This document shows, one piece after another, positions 23,196-34,877 of a stretch of 64,000 nucleotides of DNA. The notes under the pieces are model-generated. The model did no database searches. It was not told the DNA's origin and worked only from the letters and a program-made list of their open reading frames with translations. The DNA lies in the NCBI GenBank assembly GCA_004369045.1, contig ML213506.1:1056264-1120263 (forward strand). The letters are read 5' to 3'. Position numbers and translations under genes: made by a program. The first letter of the stretch is position 1; the number at the start of each line of letters is the position of its first letter. The stretch is from Heliocybe sulcata. Lineage: Eukaryota > Basidiomycota > Agaricomycetes > Gloeophyllales > Gloeophyllaceae.

Positions 23196-23522
23196 CTAAA
23201 CTTTGTCCTTCAAACCTTCCAGCACATCCTCGAGTTTACTCCTGACATCCTCGACTCTTGCGCCTTGCGACTCGACATCCCCTCTATCCTGCAGCTTAAT
23301 CACGGCCCTTGCCTGACGTACGAATTCATACGACTTCTCCACGGAATTCTCTATCTCTTCGTCATCGCCTCTGGCTTCAGGATGACTGGGAGGGTCCTGT
23401 CCCGTAGAACCAATGGATGCCGCCAATACTTTCCCTATGTCCACGTCGGAAGCCCTCAAGAGCGCAAGGTCGCGCAAAGTCTCGCTGAGAGGAAGAGGAT
23501 TGGTGTCGGCTTTGTTAGACAT
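23196..23522 (-). CDS. small hypothetical acidic protein
   Basis: An uninterrupted 108-codon frame from the ATG at 23522 (MSNKADTNPLPLSETL). The same frame stays open to an upstream Met at 23648, which reads less like coding sequence. The product has the segment SETLRDLALLRASDVD and an amphipathic C-terminal half (EKSYEFVRQARAVIKLQDRG, then a helix with KLEDVLEGLK) that could form a coiled coil. No signal peptide, membrane segment or known catalytic motif is visible. I have an impression of similar unnamed basidiomycete proteins but cannot confirm it. The gene starts about 600 bases from the divergent chromodomain gene. Confidence 0.6.
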   Translation of the reverse strand: MSNKADTNPLPLSETLRDLALLRASDVDIGKVLAASIGSTGQDPPSHPEARGDDEEIENSVEKSYEFVRQARAVIKLQDRGDVESQGARVEDVRSKLEDVLEGLKDKV

Positions 23523-24124
23523 TCCGCAGACTAGAGACACCGGATGGTATGAGAAGGAGTCGAGCGTGACTCCTACGGGTATGTGACTGGAGATGGTCAC
23601 GTTACAAGGTCCATGGGCTCCAAGCTTAAGACGTCTCGCAACACGCACGAGCTGTTCCCCAGCTCGAGTCTTCGAGCTCTTATGACCTTGCCTACTGTTT
23701 TACGTACCACGCACAGTCTACTTCGAAGGTCGGCCTTTCTGGCGCAAGGTATTTGCTACGGCACGGCAACCTACGTACGAGTGTGCTACGCTCAGTAGCA
23801 TTGTCGATACATGCTGTACTGAGCCAGAAATCCAGTTGGCCAGCACTTTCCTTGCCCCCTGCAAGCCTATGGACCCCTCTACGTCCGCGTTTGTAAGGAC
23901 TTACTCTATTCGACAGGCCGATGCTGTCACTTTCCGACCCTGACGCGGGCGGCGCCGGAGACACGGTCAGGCCTCAGGACGCGTCCTGACGCGTGCTTGT
24001 ACGTACGTTAGTTCAATTTCGGCTACTGTTTCGAGCCATCGTGACGGCTTCGCTTAGAGATCTGCCTAAGTCCATTTAGTTACAATGGGCATGGTACTCG
24101 CGATCCTCCGTCTTCTCCTCTCTC
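23523..24124. promoter_or_regulatory. divergent promoter region
   Basis: About 600 bases between the small minus-strand gene and the chromodomain gene, presumably carrying both promoters. No clear TATA box or repeated operator was seen. Pyrimidine-rich just before the ATG at 24125. Confidence 0.4.
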
Positions 24125-25458
24125 ATGGCTGCTCCTACTCACGACGCGCCTCGCCCTCGAAAACCAAGGAAAGAATCTGTCGAGATCGAAGGACGCGTCC
24201 TGCCAGTCTCGCCGGTCTTGGATGCCCTCTTCTACTGGATGGCTGAAAGAGATGCGATTCGGCGAAGGAAGGCAGCGGGAGAGGCTGCACCATGGACGAA
24301 TGATCCCATCCTCGCGGAATACAAGTTCACGAACGTCTTCCGCGTCTTTGACCGCACTTCGCAATATGTTTTGCGGAACGTGATCAACAGAGGCAGTCAG
24401 GACCTCTACGAGACGTGTTTTCGGGTGATGCTCTTCCGCTCATTCAATCGGATAAGCACCTGGGAGCTGCTGGATTCCGAGCTTGATCTAACATGGGCGA
24501 ATTTCAACTACAACGCTTATCGTCGCGTCTTGCAGGAAGGCGACGTGGATGGCGCGATATACGGGCACGCGTATATATTGATAGCCCCAAACGCCTACGG
24601 GGGAAGGAAGAGCTATGAGAACCACCTGGGGCTGTTGCAGCACATGTTGGAGGATGGCCTTCCAGAGAAGCTGGTCAATGCAGCTTGCATGAAGGAGGCA
24701 GAGAGCATTGTCAGTTCGTACAAGGGAATGGGACCGTTTCTCAGCTTCCAGTGAGTGGTCCAGGCGCAAGTGGCTTTCCTTTATAGCGCTAATTATGAAG
24801 GCTCCTTTTGGATTTGAATATGACGCCGCACTTTCAGTTCTCCGAAGACGAGTGGGCTATTTGTGGTCCAGGTGCCGCAGAGGGGCTGCAGAAAATCTTC
24901 GGATGCGGCGTGAAGGGGATAGAACTAGAGGTTATGAAGTACCTCCGGGACACGCAGTACAAACACTGGGAGCGGCTGGGAATCACCGACCTTCCGCGGT
25001 TACATGATGGACGCCTGGGCATCGCGCTCGTCGACCTCGAGCACTCGCTCTGCGAGTGCGAGAAATACGCCCGAGTAAAGTACCCGCGTATCAGTGGTAA
25101 ACGGAAGACCTATAAGCGTCTCTACCTTGCCACGGAACTACCTTTGGACTTGGTCTTACCTGAGAAGTGGACACCGCGAGGCGGAACGTCCGGTACCCCG
25201 ATTAGTATCAGTCATCTGCCGGACAATGAGCCTCTAACCGAGCTCGAAGATTCGGATCCGGAGTATGAGATCTCGCATATCGTCAGGGAGGCTCTTATAC
25301 CGGAGGGCGGGATGGAATACCTGGTGCGCTGGGTTGGGTGGACCCCAGAGTGGGATCTGTGGCTTGCGGAGAGTGAACTCCGTGACGCGCCTGAGGTCCT
25401 GAAGGATTGGTCGGAGAGGAGAAACAAGAGAAAGCGGCGTCCGAAGAAGAATTGGTAG
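24125..25458 (+). CDS. thymine-pyrophosphorylase / 5-hmdU DNA kinase-like domain fused to a chromodomain
   Basis: Exons 24125-24750 and 24801-25458 (427 aa), with a 50-nt intron GTGAGT..AAG that restores FLSFQ-LLLDLN. Residues ~35-300 match the helical alpha-glutamyl/putrescinyl thymine pyrophosphorylase (5-hmdU DNA kinase) family: YKFTNVFRVFDRTSQYVLRN, FRSFNRISTWELL, ENHLGLLQHMLEDGLPEKL, GPFLSFQLLLDLN and FSEDEWAICGPGAAEGL. Phage members take part in replacing or decorating 5-hydroxymethyluracil in DNA; the roles of fungal members are only predicted. Residues ~362-412 form a chromodomain with the histone-methyl-lysine cage positions filled (Tyr364, Trp386, Trp389). A basic Lys/Arg tail ends the protein. 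No signal or membrane segment is visible. The likely site is nuclear chromatin. No TET/JBP oxygenase lies in the window. Confidence 0.88.
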
Positions 25459-25812
25459 TAGTCGTAGACTTGTGAAGCAGGCGTGTTGTGGCATTCCCAG
25501 TGCGTGTTCTCAATGTGAAGCCATTATGGAAATTCTGATGCGGAATTTCAGATCGGTTGAATTGATATACCTCGGTCTTCGGAATGCATGTTCCGAGTGT
25601 TTGATTAGTCTAGGATATTGGCTTCGTGTCGACTCTCAACATATCAACAAGGGGTTATATACCCAAGCCATATGCTCATACTTAGGGAAACTCGTAGTGG
25701 GTTAAAAGGTGCGACACTATATCATGCACGGCTCGAAAGTACGTCCCCTATGCGTTATCAGATTGAGAAACCTCAGCAATGAAGAATCTGCGCCTGCCTT
25801 CCATGCCTTGGT

Positions 25813-26284
25813 TCACTTTTGCTGCTGGGTAGACGTGGGCTTGGGTTTGGTGGGCGCCCCACCCTTGATCGGCTTCCGAATCGGCCCTCTCGGGCAAAAA
25901 TTATCATCTATGACCACAGTCCTTTGACCTTCGATAAATATGCGCAGGTACGCCATTCAGCTGGTCCTGAGTACTCACTGGCTTGTGGAGGCACGGGCGA
26001 CAACGGCGTCCTTTGTGACTCCGTAAGCTGAGGTAGCCGACCTGCACGAGAACGTGAGAGGCTTTAAAGCAAGCACGGTTTGCGAGACTCACACGTTCGA
26101 ATCTGCACTGTGAAGCAAACATCATCAGCCGGGGAAGGTAGGAAGGCGGAAGGAATCAATTTACCTCATATGCGCAGACTTTAATGAAGCTGGATGGACT
26201 GATTCGTACCTGGGGCGGTGCGCAGTTGGCTACCCAGTTGTGCGAGAGAACTGGGCGGGTCAGGGCTTTTATGGTCCTAGACGT
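25813..26284 (-). CDS. unrecognised intron-rich gene, locus A (5' incomplete)
   Basis: Not recognised. Plausible exons on the minus strand, each bounded by GT..AG, start near 26284 and include pieces of only 14-15 nt. They join in frame to an end with GVTKDAVVARASTSQ, then TVVIDDNFCPRGPIRKPI, then a Pro/Lys/Thr/Gln-rich tail stopping at 25813. The last intron interrupts a Gln codon after its second base (CA|G), as in locus B (CA|A). No signal peptide or known domain is visible, and the 5' end was not found. It could be a functional lineage-specific gene or a decaying one. Confidence 0.3.
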
Positions 26285-26691
26285 CTGTGCTGTGCAGAAT
26301 ATTGATATCCAGGGCCTCTATTCAATTAATGAAACACCTATACGCTCCGGGCTGCTCACAATAAAGGTGTATGGTAACAAAACTCGAAACGTACGTCTAT
26401 TCAACACTGCAATGCTGTCCTCATATTAGACTAACGGACCTTATAGACGATACAAAGCTCGGCAGCACAGCACCACCTGTCCGGAGTTGTGGCTGATCAC
26501 TTGATAGACGCACAGGTCGATCGTGACAGGGATACCAAGTAACGGAGTGAGTACGACAGCATTCCACAGCATTGCAGACTTATGTGTTCCAGATCCGACC
26601 AGGATACAGCAGTAAGTACGAGAAGACCTCCGACGACAATATTGCCACCGTCGGGCGACCTCTGCCAAAACGGAAGACGCCGCCGCCGCTA

Positions 26692-27186
26692 TCATCCTAG
26701 TAGTATATACGGCGCCCAAAGAAGACGAGACAAGACATGCCATTGTGGAATGTGCTCAAGTGTACTCCAGTATAAGGAATGCGTAGGCTGAGGTCCACGT
26801 TCTGGCTCGTTTGCCTGTTGAGTTGATATAGCGCCCCGTGACTTCGAGACGCCCTTGATGCCTTTCGGCGGGCCAGCAATGACTAGTCTCCGAATCGGCC
26901 GTCTCAGAAATGAATTCTCCAGTCGGCAATGAACGTTAATACAGGTCGGTTCATGATGTATGACCACTGCCAGCAGCACTTACTGAGTTGCGGACGTAGA
27001 AGCGACTACTACGCCCATCACTTGACTGTAAGGCGAGTCACCCGCTCTAAACAGGACGCCGTGAGGACAGTTCAACGCCCGTGACTTACAGTACTCGCAC
27101 TGCTGAATCACCGTATGATAGTTGTTGTCAGGCAGCTGCGCATATGTGCAGGCAAAACCGTACGTCGAGCCCATCTCATGATGCAC
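26692..27186 (-). CDS. unrecognised intron-rich gene, locus B (5' uncertain)
   Basis: Not recognised. A frame opening at MHHEMGSTYGFACTYAQLPD continues through a probable 45-nt intron to SPYSQVMGVVVASTSATQ. A second intron interrupts the last Gln codon after CA, and the following exon reads RPIRRLVIAGPPKGIKG with a basic tail. The AVV/VVVASTS..Q end and the following RPIR/GPIRK motif parallel locus A. True start and expression are unknown. Confidence 0.3.
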
Positions 27187-27851
27187 CCCGTCGAACTAAG
27201 CGCTTAGTTAAACAGGCTTTGGGGCCAGATAGGCACGCTCTATTGAGCTGAGGTGTCCGCGGACGTCCATAATGAGGAAGAGCACTGGAACAAAGGCTTC
27301 CTATGTATCCAGATATGCTGTGCAGGCCTGCCATATGTGTGGCACGGAGCTTGGCAGCACAGCGTGGCTGTACTGCCCGTGCATTCACATCCCTTCATAA
27401 AACAGAGGTGCGATTCACATAAATGAGGGCACTAAGTGCACTGCAATGCTGTCTCTATAATGAAGGAACGAGCTTCACCGGATTTCGGTGCCTTCGCAGA
27501 TGCACGGCTGGACGGAGGCAAATACGCGGACTTGGAAAAGCGTGATGGCTTTGATCAGCGAATCAGGGCTCAGGGCTCAGCGCTCAGTGTCCGACATCGC
27601 CGGAGAAGAAAGCGGCAAAAGATTTGAGCGCAGGACTCATCCTAGTCATTTGGTTTGACATCCGGGCATCAGCACCCTCCTTGATAGACAAGACGTCGAA
27701 CAACTGGGCATTGGCAAGTACAAGGGAAACGACAGCCGATCCATATTCTATCAGGGTGCTGTATCCATAAATGTAGACTGTAGACCTATGTACTTGCATC
27801 TTCTAAGTCCGCAAGTTGCGAGAACATCGTTCGAAAATTCGGCTTGGCAGT

Positions 27852-28790
27852 TCAAGCACGCTTGTTGCCTGCATTGTTAGGCTTGGTAGGCTTGGGCCTG
27901 CCCTTGCCTGAATCAGTCACGTTAGCCGGGCCTCTAGGTCGTATGTTGCCAGGCAGTCGCAGGATCTTTCTATTATGAAGATCGTCTGAATGCCAGTCCC
28001 GATACATTTCAGTACCCGATACGTACCTGTTGTGCCCGGTAACCCCAGGTCGTAACTTGACCTGAGCAAGCGCGGAAGTCAACCTGCGGCCAGCGGTCAG
28101 CAGGAGCCCAGAATAGATATCTTTTCTGGTGGGTGCTTACTTGTCTTCAGCGACACTGGGGATGGCAAGGTGTAAGCAGATACATCGTGAGTCTTACCCA
28201 AGAACGTACCTTGAGGACTGACCACCTTTTTCAGCGGGTACTTCTTCATTCTTTCCGTTTTTCTGGCACCTGGATGCTCGTAAATACCCGATGCGGACCA
28301 TATAGTAACACGACAAAACAAACCGTTCCGCGTCTTTCTCGGCTGAAGGGATATCTGCCCTCCTACGGAAGAGGTTAGTAGGCCATCGGCTCAGGATAGA
28401 GCCACTGACTTAGTTTCAAAAACCACGGAGAACTGTTCAGCAGGTCTGGATACACAAACGCTTAATGATCAAGGTTACATGCTTGTAGCAGTGACTCTAC
28501 CTGTAGACGATGACCCCGCCGCCTCGAGCACCGGAGAGGTTGTCTTGTACGCTGGCCATGCTGTCTTGTAATCTCGTATGTATATGTCGAAGGTCGTAGG
28601 GAGCGAAACTTGATTCTGCTGTTTATACCCCCAGGCAAATGCGCCTTTATATGCTCGAGGTCGCGCCGACTCCCTGGTGAATCGGCACAGTGGCTGGAAA
28701 TTTTCGTCGAGCAGAATGCGCTGGTCGTACTGTCTCATAAACCTGGATAGCCCATTATCAGAGAGAGGCAACAGTTCAGCCTCGGAATTG
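27852..28790 (-). CDS. unrecognised intron-rich gene, locus C (5' incomplete)
   Basis: Not recognised. A long exon (~28790-28495) reads MRQYDQRILLDENFQPLCRF and GYKQQNQVSLPTTFDIYIRD. It is followed by an exon with VTIWSASGIYEHPG, a 15-nt exon, and a last exon with NIRPRGPANVTDSGKGRPKP ending at 27852. The terminal Pro/Lys/Asn-rich tail and the tiny penultimate exon resemble locus A. The beginning was not found. Confidence 0.35.
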
Positions 28791-31700
28791 ATGACCTACT
28801 GGATGGCATTGCTTAAGCACCCTATGATCGATTGATCACCGACCGGAGAAGCAGATTTACTCACCACACTGTCACACACGAGAAGTGTTTTCCGCGCAAT
28901 CGCATGGCTGCCTGACTCCATGGGAGTCCATTTCCTCTGTTACTGAGGTAAAACAATCGATAAGTTGGAATCCGGGGTGGCTGCACCGCCTCGCATCCCT
29001 TCCCAAGGCGGTTTAGTCACAGTGTTGACCGGCACTCCCCGGCACCGATCGTTGAACAATACAAGGCGGAACCGAAGAGATCAGACAGATGGAAGATAGA
29101 CAGTAATGACGCCGCCACAGTGAGTTCGCTCAAGAACCTACCTCATTGAGATGGAGAGTAGCTCATCCTCTTGAAGTTCGGGCACTCGGCTGGATAACTA
29201 AGAGCTGCACTGTCATCAAAAACTATGGTGAAGGCAAGGGAGTGCCGACATACCTTGCGCCAGCTAATGAACGCGAAGCGTACATCTAAAACTTATGGGA
29301 AAATTATCCATCCAATGGGACTACCGCTTTTTCCTGAAGAAAAAATAGTCAACGGAAGGACGTGGTCGCGAAGCTGCGTAGAGTACAACCAGATATCCTG
29401 GAGTAGATGTAGATCGCACATACTTTTGTCCTCGAACACAGAGGTTGATAGACTAAAACATGTACTTCGACCCAGCTTCTGCATCCACTGACATAAGAGA
29501 ATGTCATCGCCGCTCTCAAGAAACGTCGGAGTCGGCGCAAGTGAATGTCCGAGCTGCATTCTGGACGAAACTCAGAAAGGGGATTATGGTGGCTATCTTG
29601 AGACGGCTCGAGAGCAAGGCCCAAACATTCACAGTCCCAGAACGGTGGGGAGGTATTCGGAATTCGTGCCCGAGCTCAGGAGCAAAATCTTACGGTGTGT
29701 TGAGGCAATCCTTGCATAGCCGAGATGAAGCAGACAGATGGATGCCATCAGATACGCGACTAGCATTTTTTATCTTTTGATATCCTCTTACTGAAGGAAA
29801 TTGACAAAGCTCACCTAATACAGCATCGAGAACATCGGAATTTCTCCGGATCATCCGATTGATGATTCACAACAAGATGAGAACATGGGAGCGGTCATCA
29901 TCGACTGGCAGCCGGCGGGATAGCTCTAGTCTTCTGACGGATGCAGTAGTACGGCGTTCTTTTCCGCGCGAGTCCATAGCCAATCACAAGGGCATGACTG
30001 CTCCGGCAAGGATCGCTGGCTAGTTGATCCATGCCGTCTCCAGTGATATTCCAAAAGATGGTCCGTAGATTCTTGGTCAGGCTCGGCCGGAGTGGTCGGA
30101 AGGCTCGTCTGTCAGAGCTACCCCTAGTACGCCACTACCCTGCTTGAGCATACGTTCACCGGCTGCTAGACAACCGACTCAGTGGCAGTCCGGGTTCTGT
30201 TGCGACATCGAAGATCCTGGATCAGAGCTTATCAGTGGTTGAAACTCGCGCCACCTACCAGCTCTGAGACAATCGATTGGAACCTTGTATGCCGTCCCGC
30301 ATGCCGCAGTGTAAGTCGGGGACAAGGGCAAGGTGTCATAAAATTTCGTGGAACAGCCCGAGTAGCTGACAGGGTGCTGGAATGTTTACGGGAATACAAC
30401 AGAGCCTCACTTAAATGTGTCACTAGATTAGCAGTTAGAGACGTAGTCGCGGGGTTACATGATACTTCCACGCTAAGAACGATGCGTACCATGTCATCAC
30501 CTCAACCAGAAGGACTGACAGAAACGGGAACTCCGCCTTGATATGCCATTCGGACGACTTCCATGATGATTGAGGTTTGCCGGTATGCGCCGATGCTCAC
30601 CTGAGATATGTCCTAAAGCTGTGTAAGGAAGCTCGGCAATTCGGACAGGAACTTGCCAGCGCTGTGAACAAAGCCACTGTAATCGATGAAGACTAACTCT
30701 GAGTACGCAGACTAGCCTCTACGAGGAATGCTGGATGGTCAGGATTGTAGCCCAAATGTCGGATTCATAGGTCCGGGGATCCATGAACTTTCCGGTGGAT
30801 TCGCCGTACGCACGAAGCGAAAACTTTGAATGTTACAAGATTAGATGACCATGAGAAGAGACATACGTTGTTATCGAGCGCGTTCTCGCTCCGATTCGGG
30901 GCATGTAAGGAATAGAAGCTCCAACACGCCATTATAAGAATAGCGGACGTTCGTGATAACCTTGAGCTCCCTAGGTCTTCCTAGCTGCGGTACTTCTGCA
31001 ACGGCATATCGTATACTCTTCATTTCAGACATCCATGTCAAGTTTTGGCCAAGACATGGGCGAATTTGACGAAGTCTCGGCGACTTTAAGACGAAGGCGG
31101 TCTTCCTTTCATAAGAGGCTCAAGCTTCTAGACTACTTATCGGATTCACAGCCGTGTTAGATATGGATCCCAAGATCCGTACGCCCGCACCATTTGGGGT
31201 GCTTGCGCGACAATCACAAGGATCGAAGAGCCGCAGGATTAACAGCACGATTTAATATCGTTCGTGAGGAGTCATTAATCACTCCCGGATGACCAGCGAG
31301 TACAACGACGTCCCATGACCAGTGATTCTGCCGGTCTCCGTGTCGGTATTGGGTGAAAAGAAGGTAGTACATTGAGTCATAGCAAGAGTATGTCCATAGC
31401 CATGGCGGGCTGTGGCAAGAGGCCGCATTACTACCGTGAGACTTTAGGGCGGATATATACGAGCTCCTGCCAACGCGGAAATTTGCCCCTGCTCCCTCCC
31501 GTCTCACTCTAACAACCCAGCAACGTCTTTGACGACGGCCAAACCCACAAGAAACCTTTCCTCTGATCTATGAGAGCCGACGAACCACTTTGGTACGTTG
31601 TCGTTCTCTGCCACGAGTGACGTCCGCATTCTAAAGTATGACTACAGTAGTACCCATCAGACGAACGAGATTATCTTCGGACCCCTTGCGTTCCTCGTCG

Positions 31701-31927
31701 ACACCGACAGACCACCTTAGAACCCACAAGATCTCCCTTTTGCCGAACTTGCACATCTCTCCTGCATCGGCTAATGGGATAATCGCACTCGAGCAATCGC
31801 TGGCATCAGGTTACCCGCTCCCGCATCTTGGACCGACATAGAAACTAGATCTGCTAGAAAAGAACACGGACAAACCACTCAATATCTTAGAATCCAACAG
31901 TCATATCCAACTCATTACTCCGCCACC

Positions 31928-33615
31928 ATGCACGCACTCAAGAGTCCCTCCTTCTTCCGCCCTTCCAGCAGGCCTTCTTCGCCGGCGCCCGGTACTGCAC
32001 CGCCCTCTCGTTCTGAGTCTGGTAGCAGTGTCCGGGAGTCGCGACCCCGTACCAAGCTGTCTTTGAACACCTTCAGGAAACCTTCGCCCGCGCCTCTTGC
32101 GCCTATGGCACCCGTCACTCTCATTCAGGATGGCTCGTACCTGGACGCACTCAGCCTCAAGCTGAGCGAGGGTGTTTCCAAGGCTCTCGCTCAACCCAGT
32201 GGGCCCGGGAATCCCTCAGAGATCCTGAATGGAAGGAGACCGATTCCGGCAGGCAGGGGTAAAGCGTTGGGAGATTTAATTGCTTCGTATGTGGACATCT
32301 ATCATTCACCATGAGTCACCTTCTTACTAAGCGCGACAGAGAGTTCAACGCATCCAAGGACAACCCACACCTGCGGCGTGCAGTACTTCGTGCCTTGCAG
32401 CGTCCGTTGTCCGTTTTGCTGACGAACGTCTCCACGGATCTCTTACCTTTGCTGTCATCCCCTGCCTTCACGTCTCCTTCGGTTCCCACTGTCCAAGCTC
32501 CGAACCCAAATGCTACGCAGTCTCATGCGCTGGCACTGGCCACCTTCGCGGGCGAGCTGTTGGAGACCTTCGACGAGCTGGGCCTCGGATTGGAGACCGA
32601 CAACAGGGGAGACAATTTGAAGCTTGTACGTGAAGGCCTCGCTTCCGTGGTGCATAGAGTGGTCAACCCTCTCGTGACGGGTATCAAGAACGATCTCGCA
32701 AAGAAGGTGGAGGAACTGGAACACGCAGGCATCCAAGCGAGTACCGCCACGAAAGGTGGCACGAAGATCATTCAACATCCCTCGGTTGCCGCTATGCAGT
32801 CCGTTATGCCCATCTATGTCAAAGCTCTGACACGGTATACCTCTACGACTACGTCGCAGAGCTCCCTTGCCAGTCTCATAATTTCTCTGGTATGGCGGGG
32901 ACTGGTGGCAATTTCCCATCGTTCGGACGTTGCTGGTCCCTCCCCTCCCAGCAACCCACCTAGTCCGTACTTGGGCGTGAAGAAGCATCGTGGATCATCC
33001 ACGACGCCGCCTGTGACGCCTCCGGCGTCCAGATTCACGATGAAGTTGCCTCCTTCCCGTCCCCCTTCTCCTCCAGGGTTGCTCGTACCTACCACTCCGG
33101 CTGCCGATGCGCGTGCTCTGTACGAACTGCTTAACATGCTCCCTCGTCCAGCAGCTGAGAAGAAGAGTACGCGGATTGCGCGTGAAGCTGTGGACGAGGC
33201 GTTTGACGGCCTGAAGGCTCTCGTGTCCCTTCTCGAAGCGGTACAGACCAACAGTGCCCACATCAAGGCAGGGAGTGTAGAGGAGCTTGAGAAGGACTTG
33301 GACGTCCTTACTGCTGGTTTACCCATCATGATTGCTTTGCCCGTTCTCCTTCGCGCCTACGTCTATCCCCCGAAAGTTGACGGCCGGGAGCCAGTGCAGG
33401 TTCGCAGCGTTGCTGAGATGGTAGGCATATCCGAGGATGAATATCGGAAGGGATGCTTGGCTGGGTATGGGCGCGCCGAGGAGTGCGAAGTCATGGTAGG
33501 CGAGCGCGTGTTTAATGCTTTGCGCAGAGATGCCGGCTTGCGAGCTCAGGCAGGATCGGGATATGAAGCTGCTTTGTTATGGCTGGAAGGACGGATCAAT
33601 GGGGAGGAGGATTGA
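31928..33615 (+). CDS. conserved-looking hypothetical protein
   Basis: Exons 31928-32286 and 32340-33615 (544 aa), with a 53-nt intron GTATGT..CAG whose removal gives LIASEFNASKDNPHLRRAVL. The N-terminal ~50 residues are Ser/Pro-rich (MHALKSPSFFRPSS). The remainder is Leu-rich and helical (QRPLSVLLTNVSTDLLPLL, FAGELLETFDELGLGLE) with a Pro/Ser-rich insertion near residues 325-385. No transmembrane segment or catalytic motif is recognised. It resembles an unnamed agaricomycete family from memory only. The clean frame, conventional intron and start context support a real gene. Confidence 0.75.
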
Positions 33616-33794
33616 CTGCATGGACCGTGTCGTCTATTTATCTCGTCTAAGCGACTGTCGCTTAGTTGGTTTCTTGTATATAGTCTACCATCAACTATTG
33701 TCCACTGGACGTTATGGTTTAATTGGTTCTTTGCCAGCGTGTCTGGCCTGAAGCTGAAGCAAGTTTGAAAATTTGCAAGCCTGGGGCTGTTTAG

Positions 33795-34225
33795 ACGTAT
33801 TTCGGCAATGGCCGGCCCATGATCACGCATCGAGAGCGGTATGTAAACAACCTCAAGAGCGTCCGAATATCTGATGACAATCGCACAGGATGTCGTAACA
33901 CAAGCGCTTGCTGAGCAAGTACCAGCTGAAACCAAAGATTCGCCCTGCACCTTCTTTGGCGAATATCTCCTAAGCTACTTAGCAAGGTAAGCGGACATTT
34001 ATGAACTATGGAATGTCCACATATTTTGTCAATCGCTGCGGCTCGGGCCATATCAGAGACCTAATCAACCCGCAGCGTGGGCTAGAACGCTTTTCAGTGA
34101 AGTATCATGACACAGCGACTATTGACGTGGAAGATACTCGATTTCAAGTTTACAAGAACGCCCCGCTGGTTAGGCAATTTATGCTAACTGACCACTGGGG
34201 TGTCCGCCATTTGTGCGAACCCTGA
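33795..34225 (+). CDS. 3' fragment of an unrecognised gene
   Basis: Three exons join in frame: 33795-33838, 33889-33986 and 34057-34225, with GT..AG introns of 50 and 70 nt. They give VFRQWPAHDHASRADVVTQA, then FFGEYLLSYLARDLINPQRG, then TIDVEDTRFQVYKNAPL, ending HWGVRHLCEP and stop. The 5' acceptor at 33794 is good, but no upstream coding exon was found before the neighbouring gene ends at 33615. This suggests a truncated copy. I do not recognise the family. Confidence 0.4.
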
Positions 34226-34877
34226 TCCGCTCCCAGGTTCGTTCATTAAAGTTATTCCTGGATATCAACGTTCACAATATCGACGAACAGCACCTCATTG
34301 TCTTATCATTGACGCCCAGTAAGCTCAACTGGACTGTCACGAGAGCTACCCATCATCCTGGAAGTCGCGTTTCGTAGCATATGATCTCTGGAATGTCTCT
34401 GTTCACTCCACTTGAACTGAATGCCTGGAACAGGCGGAGCGCCTGAGGTTTCGGTCAGGTCCAATTCTCTTCCCGCAAACGAAGGTATGCATTTACCACA
34501 TGAATGGTCTGTCCAGAACATAAGCAGGCAAGCGTACTAGCGATTTCTTCCGGTCCTCTAGGTGCGACACGCCATGCGGAGAAAGGGGGTCGGTGCGATT
34601 GCATGATTCCAATCGAAGAGACTGTTGCGTGTCACAATTCGGAGATATGGGTCCACGTTTACATTGGATCAATCGATAGTCAGGGCGAGGATTCTCCTAG
34701 GCGCTCTCCACGCAGCTATACAAACGTAAGAGGAGGGCACCTTAGTGAACGCTATTCTAGCGTCAAGCGCCTTCCAATGCTATAAGTAGGAGGGGTTTTA
34801 TTGGCACTGCTCTACTGACTCTGCTGCTCAGACTCCTTCCGCTACCAGAGGCCCAAGCTCTACTTGTCTGCGACGTC
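34226..34877. other. intergenic
   Basis: About 650 bases upstream of the kinase gene. No coding feature supported. Confidence 0.4.

Larger units (their letters stand above)
25459..31927. other. gene-poor accessory tract
   Basis: About 6.5 kb without any recognisable domain. Three intron-rich minus-strand loci (25813, 26692 and 27852 ends) are listed separately. Plus-strand coding-like fragments occur near 29501-29719 (a frame with DETQKGDYGGYLETAREQ) without a full gene, and nothing else convincing was seen from 28.8 to 31.9 kb. There are no terminal repeats, transposase or reverse-transcriptase motifs. Many stop codons in all frames suggest decayed or fast-evolving DNA. Confidence 0.4.

Noticed and set aside
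26085-26115. T-loop-like GTTCGAATC as part of a tRNA
   Set aside because: No acceptor stem, anticodon arm or D-loop around it; it overlaps a small exon of locus A.
25459-31927. Gene-poor tract as a transposon or viral fossil
   Set aside because: No terminal repeats, target-site duplication, or polymerase, integrase, transposase or capsid motifs could be found on either strand.
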